Source: Micrococcus sp. EYE_212 (GTDB lineage: Bacteria; Actinomycetota; Actinomycetes; Actinomycetales; Micrococcaceae). Taken from it: DNA of 64,000 nucleotides. The notes under the pieces were generated by a model that worked only from the letters and a program-made list of their open reading frames with translations, searched no databases and was not told the DNA's origin. The stretch spans positions 1 through 64,000 of the forward strand of contig NZ_JAHXOZ010000010.1 of the NCBI RefSeq assembly GCF_023147585.1. The letters are read 5' to 3'. Of this stretch, positions 59,238 through 64,000 are shown one piece after another. Made by a program: the position numbers and the translations under genes. Numbering within the stretch: the first letter of the stretch is position 1; each line of letters opens with the position of its first letter.

Positions 59238-59294
59238 CACCCGCGTGGGGCGCCACGCGGAGCACTCCCGCGATTCCCGGCGCGAGGCGTGCGA

Positions 59295-59300
59295 CACAAT
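59295..59300 (+). promoter_or_regulatory. -10 element of J-domain gene
   Basis: CACAAT ends six bases before the ATG at 59307; no Shine-Dalgarno is present. The first base differs from the TANNNT form. Confidence 0.35.
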
Positions 59301-59306
59301 GGTGCG

Positions 59307-60245
59307 ATGGCGCACGACGACGGGGACCACCGCACCGCGTATGAGGTCCTGGGCGTGCCCCGGGCCGCCACGGAGGAGGCGGTCCGCCGCGCCTACCGCC
59401 GCGCGGCCCGGCAGACCCATCCCGACGTCGGCGGGGACCCCGCGGCCTTCCGCGCGCTCACGAGGGCATGGGAGACCCTGGGGGACCCCGAGGCCCGCCG
59501 GCGGTATGACCTGTCCCTCCCGACGGACCCCGCGCGGGGCGCCGCCGGGCCGGGGGCGGGAGCACCGTCCGCGCGCGCGGCCGAACGGCCCGGCGCGACG
59601 CCCGTCCGCTACGACCCGCCGCCGGGCGAGGCGTCCGCGGACCTGGCCGTGCTGGACCTGGCCCGATCGAGCCAGCGCGTGCACGGCGCGCCCCGGCCCC
59701 GGGGCCTCCTGCCGGACGAGCACCGCGTGCTGCGTCAGGCCCGGACCCTGGACCTGCTGATGCGCCACGTCCTCGACGCGCTGCCGGCCGCGCGCATCCT
59801 GACGGGCCTGCGCCTGGCCGGCCGCTGGGGCCGGCCCCTGGACGTGGACCACGCGGTGCTCTGCGGGCACCGCCTGGCGCTGATCGGATCGGTCCAGGTG
59901 CCGGACGGCGTCTACACGTGGGACGGCACGGACCTGCGGGCCGGGACCCGCCCCGTCGCGCCGCCGCTGCTGGGGCCGGCCATGATGGCGTGGCAGCACG
60001 CCCTGCCGCACGTCACCGTGGGCGGCTTCGTGCTCGTCATGACGGACCGGGACGCCATGCACACGCCCGTGATCCGGCACGCCCGCGGCGCGGACGACCC
60101 CGCCGCGCAGGAGGACCTCCTCACCGAGCCGCCGGCCGCGGGCAAGACGTTCCTGCGGGACCTGCTGCTCTTCCTCGGCTCGGGCGAGCACCGCGACCTC
60201 GTGGACCGCCGGGTCCTCGGCGCGCTCGTCGCCCGGCTGCACTGA
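59307..60245 (+). CDS. J-domain protein
   Basis: 312 residues with an N-terminal J-domain (about 10-70; AYEVLGVPRAATEEAVRRAY, HPDVGG with the HPD triad that stimulates DnaK, and ALTRAWETLGDPEARRRYD). There is no Gly/Phe region or zinc domain, so this is a class C J-protein. The rest (about 115-312) is an unrecognised domain with a patch reading GVYTWDGTDLRAG. It is not the main DnaJ. Client or partner unknown. Confidence 0.85.
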   Translation: MAHDDGDHRTAYEVLGVPRAATEEAVRRAYRRAARQTHPDVGGDPAAFRALTRAWETLGDPEARRRYDLSLPTDPARGAAGPGAGAPSARAAERPGATPVRYDPPPGEASADLAVLDLARSSQRVHGAPRPRGLLPDEHRVLRQARTLDLLMRHVLDALPAARILTGLRLAGRWGRPLDVDHAVLCGHRLALIGSVQVPDGVYTWDGTDLRAGTRPVAPPLLGPAMMAWQHALPHVTVGGFVLVMTDRDAMHTPVIRHARGADDPAAQEDLLTEPPAAGKTFLRDLLLFLGSGEHRDLVDRRVLGALVARLH

Positions 60246-60258
60246 CCGGGCCCGGCAC

Positions 60259-60264
60259 TACCAT
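60259..60264 (+). promoter_or_regulatory. -10 element of leaderless trmL
   Basis: TACCAT ends six bases before the GTG at 60271. Confidence 0.5.
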
Positions 60265-60270
60265 GGGCGG

Positions 60271-60834
60271 GTGCCCGATCTCCCCGCGTCCGCGCCCCTC
60301 AACCCCCATGCCGCAGCGGAGCGGGGCCCCGCCCCCGGCACGCCCGGGTTCCGGATCCTCCTGCACTCCCCGGAGATCCCCGGCAACACGGGCAACGCGA
60401 TCCGGCTCGCCGCCATCACGGGTGCGGAGCTCCACCTCGTGGAGCCGCTCGGCTTCGGCTTCGAGGACGCCCACCTGCGCAGGGCGGGCCTGGACTACCA
60501 CGACCTCGCCGTCGTGACCGTGCACCCGGACCTCGAGGCGGCGTTCGCCGCGCTGGGCCCCGCGCGGGTCTTCGCGTTCACGGCCCGGGGCGGCGTGCGC
60601 CACGACGAGGTGGCCTACGAGGCGGGGGACGTGCTGATGTTCGGGCGCGAGTCCACCGGACTCGACGCGGAGGTGCTGGCCCACCCGCGCGTCACCGCCA
60701 CGGTCCGCCTGCCGATGCAGCCGTCCCGGCGCTCCCTGAACCTGGCCAACGCCGTCTCGGTCGCCGTGTTCGAGGCGTGGCGGCAGCACGGCTTCGCGGG
60801 CTCCGCGGCCCCGGACGGCGATTCCCTACACTGA
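60271..60834 (+). CDS. trmL: tRNA (cytidine/uridine-34-2'-O)-methyltransferase TrmL
   Basis: 187-residue SPOUT methyltransferase that modifies the ribose of the wobble base of tRNA-Leu. Motifs: HSPEIPGNTGNAIRLAAITG, LHLVEPLGFGFEDAHLRRAGLDY, LMFGRESTGL and a C-terminal PMQPSRRSLNLANAVSVAVFE. A 25-residue N-terminal extension precedes the usual start. It starts at GTG with a leaderless-type -10. Confidence 0.9.
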   Translation: MPDLPASAPLNPHAAAERGPAPGTPGFRILLHSPEIPGNTGNAIRLAAITGAELHLVEPLGFGFEDAHLRRAGLDYHDLAVVTVHPDLEAAFAALGPARVFAFTARGGVRHDEVAYEAGDVLMFGRESTGLDAEVLAHPRVTATVRLPMQPSRRSLNLANAVSVAVFEAWRQHGFAGSAAPDGDSLH

Positions 60835-60841
60835 GGTCACC

Positions 60842-62302
60842 ATGGACACGACTGACGCGCACGAGACCCCCGCCCCCGCGCTCGAGGAGCAGGGCGGGCG
60901 CTCGCCCTCCGACCCGCTCACGGTGGACGCCCTGCTGCGTCAGAGCGCCCGGGGGGACCGCGCGTCCTTCTCCGCGTTCTACGACGCGACCGTGCCGTGG
61001 GTGCACGGGATGGCGGCGGCCATGTTCCGCTCCCCGCGGGACGCGGCCGAGGCGACGCTGCAGACCTACCTCGCCGCGTGGGAGGCGGCCCCCGAGGCCG
61101 AGCTGGACCTGAGCGAGAAGGACGACGCCGCCCACCGCGAGCGCCTCGTGTTCGCGTGGCTGGAGGTGCTGGCCCACCGTGTGATGACCGGACTGCTGCG
61201 CGAGGAGGCGGAGCCCGGTCGGGGCCGCCTCCCCGACGGCGCCGGGCCGGCCGCCTCCGACCGGCACGCACCTCCGGAGGACCTCAGCGGGCGGGTCGAT
61301 CCCGCCGCCTTCGAGGCCGTCCGCGGTGCGTGGCTCGGCGGCCTGACCGACGCCCAGCTCGCCGAGCGACTGGGCCTTCCGCGCGACACGGCCCGCACCC
61401 TGGTGCGCACCGGCGTCCGCCAGCTCACAGCCGCGCACCGCACGCTGACCCGCGGACTCGACCAGCCCGCCGACGCGGACGCGGCCCGCACGACCGACGT
61501 CCCCCTCGGCGCCACCACCGCCGAGGACCTCCAAGCCGGCCGCGGCGCCCAACTGGCGGACCTGGCCGCCCTCCATGCCCTGAGCCCCGAGGACCACGCC
61601 GCGGCCGTCGACGCCGTGCGCCGCCGCGGCGGCGGTGACCTGGCGGTGTGGCGATCACGCGTGGACGGCGCCCGCCGCGCCGTGACATGGGCCTTCCGCG
61701 GCGTCGTGGCGGAGCCGCCCTCGGCCCTGCTGGACGACCTGCTCCACCGCCTGCCCGCTCCGGCCGCGGAGGACGCGGCCGGCAGACCCGTCCGTCCGCC
61801 CCGGGACCGGCGGCGACCGCTGAAGATCGCGCTGCTGGCCCTCCTGACGCTGCTCGTGGTGGCCGCGGGCGCGTGGGTGGCCTGGGACCAGTTCTCCCGT
61901 CCCGGGATCGTGCACCGTGTGGAGTCGGCCCAGGACCTCTACACCACGTCCACGTATCCGGGGCGCCAGGGCGGGACGCTCCAGGCGTTCCTCTCCACGG
62001 ATCAGAACAGCGGGTTCGTCACCGTCAACGGCATGCCCCGGCTTCCCGAGGGCAGGGCCTACCAGGTGTGGCTCTACCCGAAGGACGGCTCGGCCCCCTC
62101 CTCGCTCGGGCAGTACGGCTCCGGCGACTTCGGGGACCCGCTGGCGTTCCGCGGTCTGGACCGGTTCGCCGCGCTCTCCCTCACCGAGGAGGCGGACGAC
62201 TCTCCCGCCGTCCCCACCTCGAAGCCCCTCGTCAGCATCAGCCTGGACCCCGGCTCGCACACCGGGCCCCAGTACGGCGGACGCCCCTCCGGCCACGGCT
62301 GA
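60842..62302 (+). CDS. sigma-factor-like / RskA anti-sigma fusion protein
   Basis: 486-residue protein joining two usually separate partners. Residues about 38-85 resemble ECF sigma region 2 (ASFSAFYDATVPWVHGMAAA and ATLQTYLAAWEAAPE), and about 152-201 resemble region 4 (LAERLGLPRDTARTLVRTGV). Residues 237-260 (LADLAALHALSPEDHAAAV) look like the sigma-binding part of RskA. A membrane segment (about 325-350) and an outer RskA domain (about 365-470; VTVNGMPRLPEGRAYQVWLY) follow. The sigma half looks degenerate, so it may be a membrane-held latent regulator rather than an active sigma factor. GAGG lies a few bases before the ATG. It follows trmL by seven bases. Confidence 0.75.
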   Translation: MDTTDAHETPAPALEEQGGRSPSDPLTVDALLRQSARGDRASFSAFYDATVPWVHGMAAAMFRSPRDAAEATLQTYLAAWEAAPEAELDLSEKDDAAHRERLVFAWLEVLAHRVMTGLLREEAEPGRGRLPDGAGPAASDRHAPPEDLSGRVDPAAFEAVRGAWLGGLTDAQLAERLGLPRDTARTLVRTGVRQLTAAHRTLTRGLDQPADADAARTTDVPLGATTAEDLQAGRGAQLADLAALHALSPEDHAAAVDAVRRRGGGDLAVWRSRVDGARRAVTWAFRGVVAEPPSALLDDLLHRLPAPAAEDAAGRPVRPPRDRRRPLKIALLALLTLLVVAAGAWVAWDQFSRPGIVHRVESAQDLYTTSTYPGRQGGTLQAFLSTDQNSGFVTVNGMPRLPEGRAYQVWLYPKDGSAPSSLGQYGSGDFGDPLAFRGLDRFAALSLTEEADDSPAVPTSKPLVSISLDPGSHTGPQYGGRPSGHG

Positions 62303-62324
62303 GACGCACCGACCCGCATCGATC

Positions 62325-62355
62325 GCGGCCCCCGCTCCTCTCGGGCGGGGGCCGC
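62325..62355. terminator. terminator between fusion gene and PIG-L gene
   Basis: GCGGCCCCCGC and GCGGGGGCCGC form an 11-base perfect stem with a nine-base loop, between convergent genes. Confidence 0.8.
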
Positions 62356-62360
62356 GGCCG

Positions 62361-63161
62361 TCAGAAGCCGGCGATCGTGCCGGGGCCGTTGACGGTGACG
62401 AGGTGGAAGGCCTCGGCCGAGCCCGCGGGGCCGGCCGGGCCCGCGGCGGCACGGTGGTTCTCCGCCAGCATCCCCCGCACGTGCCGGCGCATCCCCTCCA
62501 GGTCCGGGTGCTGGGAGAGGTGCGCGTCGAGGGCGCGCAGCTTCACGTCCTCCAGCCCCGTGACGTCCACGGCGAGGTTCCTCCGCTCGGCGGGCGCCGT
62601 GTAGAGCATCAGGTGGCGGATGCGGAACGCCTCGAGGCCGGCCTCGGCCAGCTCCGGGTAGGCGTACGGGTTCTCCACCGCGGGGTACGCCGCGCGGACC
62701 ACCGCCTCCCCGCACGCGAGATGGTCGGGATGGGCGGCCTGCATGCGCTCCCAGTCCCGCTCGGGGTGCGGGGAGAGGACGACGTCGGGGCGCACCTCGC
62801 GCATGAGGCGCACGAGCGCCCTGCGGACCCGGTGGTCCGGCTCGAGGTGGCCGTCCCGCTCCCCCAGGAACCGCACGTCCTCCACGCCGATCGCGGCGGC
62901 GGCCGCGCGCTGCTCGGCATGCCGGCGGGCCGTCATGGCCTCGGGCCCCGCGGAGTCGAAGCCGCCGGCGTCGCCGTCGGTCACCACGCACAGGACCACG
63001 CGCAGCCCGGCCGCGCAGAAGCCCGCCAGGGTCGCCGCGGCGCCGAAGTCGAGGTCGTCCGGGTGGGCGCCCACGGCGAGGACGGTGCGCCAGCCGCGCT
63101 GCCGGGCGAGCGCCGCGGGGGTGACCAGGGCGGTCGCGGCCGCGTTCGTCGCGGGCGTCAC
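62361..63161 (-). CDS. PIG-L family deacetylase
   Basis: 266-residue zinc-dependent N-acetylglucosamine deacetylase fold (LmbE/MshB-like). The metal and catalytic motif AHPDDLDFGAAATLAG is near residue 32, and the third ligand His is in the HPDHLACGEAV block near 143. Similar enzymes act in mycothiol synthesis or recycling, but MshB usually has about 300 residues and a different C-terminus, so I do not name it. It starts at GTG, overlapping the upstream protease stop as GTGA, and so belongs to that operon. Confidence 0.85.
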   Translation of the reverse strand: MTPATNAAATALVTPAALARQRGWRTVLAVGAHPDDLDFGAAATLAGFCAAGLRVVLCVVTDGDAGGFDSAGPEAMTARRHAEQRAAAAAIGVEDVRFLGERDGHLEPDHRVRRALVRLMREVRPDVVLSPHPERDWERMQAAHPDHLACGEAVVRAAYPAVENPYAYPELAEAGLEAFRIRHLMLYTAPAERRNLAVDVTGLEDVKLRALDAHLSQHPDLEGMRRHVRGMLAENHRAAAGPAGPAGSAEAFHLVTVNGPGTIAGF

Positions 63162-64000
63162 GCGGCGCCCCCGTCCGCGAAGGTGACGTCCGCGGTCCTC
63201 TCCTCGCCGCCACGGCGGTAGTGCACGGTGGCGGTGTCGCCCACGCGCTGCTCACGGACCACGGCGGTGAGGGACTGCGCGTCGGAGACGGCGCGCTCCC
63301 CCACGGCGGTGATGACGTCGCCGGACTCCAGCCCCGCCTTCGCGGCCGCGGAGTCGGCGACGACGTCGCGCACCCGCGCGCCGGCGCTGAACACGGCCGC
63401 CGAGTCCTCCGATCCGCCCTTGGCCTGCGCGGGCTCGGGGGTGACGCTCACGCCGAGCATGCCGTGGGTGGCCTCGCCGTCCTCGATCAGGTCCTGCGCG
63501 ATCCGGTGCGCGTAGTCCACCGGGATGGCGAAGCCCACGCCGATGTTGCCGGCCTCCCCGGAGCCACCGGCGCCGCCCGCGGAGGCGATCGCCACGTTCA
63601 CCCCCACGAGGCGGCCCTGGCCGTCCACGAGGGCGCCGCCGGAGTTGCCCGGGTTGATGGCCGCGTCGGTCTGCACCACGTTGATGTACACCTCGCCGTT
63701 CTGGGCCTGCTGCGCGGAGTTCGGCAGCTCGAACTGGAAGCGCTCCGAGCCGGGTGCGCCGGCGGCGGCGTCCTGCTTCGGGGCCTCCGAGGAGGCGACC
63801 GCGATCGTGCGGTCCAGCGTGGAGATGATGCCGTCCGTCACCGTGTTCGGCAGGCCCAGGGGCGCGCCGATCGCGATCGCGTCGTCGCCCACCTTCAGGT
63901 CCTTCGAGGAGCCGAGCTCGATGGGGGTGAGCCCCTCGGCGTCGATCTTCAGCACCGCGAGGTCGGAGAGCGGGTCCGTCCCCACCACCGTGGCGGCGTA
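63158..64000 (-). CDS. HtrA/DegP-type serine protease, 5' end outside window
   Basis: C-terminal 280 residues of a trypsin-like protease with a PDZ domain; the N-terminus, including the catalytic His and probably a membrane anchor, lies right of the window. The catalytic Asp is in DPLSDLAVLKID, and the catalytic Ser in INPGNSGGALVDGQG. The PDZ domain covers the last 95 residues or so (GMLGVSVTP, ARVRDVVADSAAAKAGLESG). Such proteins handle misfolded envelope proteins. The insertion APKQDAAAGAPGSERFQFEL in the protease domain is family-typical for actinobacterial PepD-like members. Confidence 0.9.
   Translation of the reverse strand, partial: YAATVVGTDPLSDLAVLKIDAEGLTPIELGSSKDLKVGDDAIAIGAPLGLPNTVTDGIISTLDRTIAVASSEAPKQDAAAGAPGSERFQFELPNSAQQAQNGEVYINVVQTDAAINPGNSGGALVDGQGRLVGVNVAIASAGGAGGSGEAGNIGVGFAIPVDYAHRIAQDLIEDGEATHGMLGVSVTPEPAQAKGGSEDSAAVFSAGARVRDVVADSAAAKAGLESGDVITAVGERAVSDAQSLTAVVREQRVGDTATVHYRRGGEERTADVTFADGGAA

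Overview
The window is chromosomal DNA of very high G+C from an actinobacterium, almost certainly a Micrococcus species (Micrococcaceae). The best single clue is an Rpf whose signal peptide, catalytic domain (Glu54) and C-terminal LysM closely follow the classical Micrococcus luteus Rpf, but whose linker is much longer. WhiB, MtrAB-LpqB, PdtaS, a CU044_5270-type protein and Rv2578c/Rv3015c/Rv3235-type proteins support an actinobacterial origin. No phage, insertion sequence, CRISPR array or tRNA gene was recognised. It reads as core chromosome.

Layout. 1-515: leader and tandem promoters of an rRNA operon running off the left edge. 516-4324: tyrS and a HelR/HelD-type RNA polymerase-recycling ATPase. 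4511-14910: arginine biosynthesis in two transcription units, argCJBDFR and argGH, separated by rpf on the opposite strand. 14973-22191: a quinone oxidoreductase, then a Pls/PosA-type NRPS, an M1 aminopeptidase and a phosphopantetheinyl transferase. 22203-25866: pheST. 25953-30904: small metabolic, redox and transport genes, including a radical-SAM gene with a LexA-like operator. 31017-34636: an RNA methyltransferase, infC-rpmI-rplT (infC starts at ATC behind an attenuator-like hairpin) and a DUF1844 gene. 34724-42175: WhiB, PdtaS, a CpaE-like ATPase, a SAF protein, a small MerR/BldC-like DNA-binding protein, a LysM membrane protein and an Rv3235-type protein. 42191-51134: secA, hpf, comF, lpqB, mtrB, mtrA, in the order known from mycobacteria. 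51303-54453: an ECF sigma gene with a frameshifted partner, a MetE-like protein and chorismate mutase. 54464-59223: mnmA, cysteine desulfurase and a Ktr/Trk potassium system. 59307-64000: a J-domain protein, TrmL, a predicted sigma/anti-sigma fusion, a PIG-L deacetylase and a partial HtrA protease.

How genes work together. ArgR, last gene of its own operon, probably represses both arg units through paired GTATGCGA-like half-sites 20 bp apart. The PPTase probably activates the NRPS carrier domain. The cysteine desulfurase probably supplies sulfur to MnmA. MtrB phosphorylates MtrA, with LpqB as modulator. KtrA gates KtrB.

A signal running through the whole window is a -10 hexamer (TANNNT-like) placed exactly 6, sometimes 7, bases before the start codon of at least thirteen genes, with no Shine-Dalgarno sequence. 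This predicts leaderless mRNAs. Other unusual starts are ATC for infC, TTG for ktrA and possibly CTG for mtrB.
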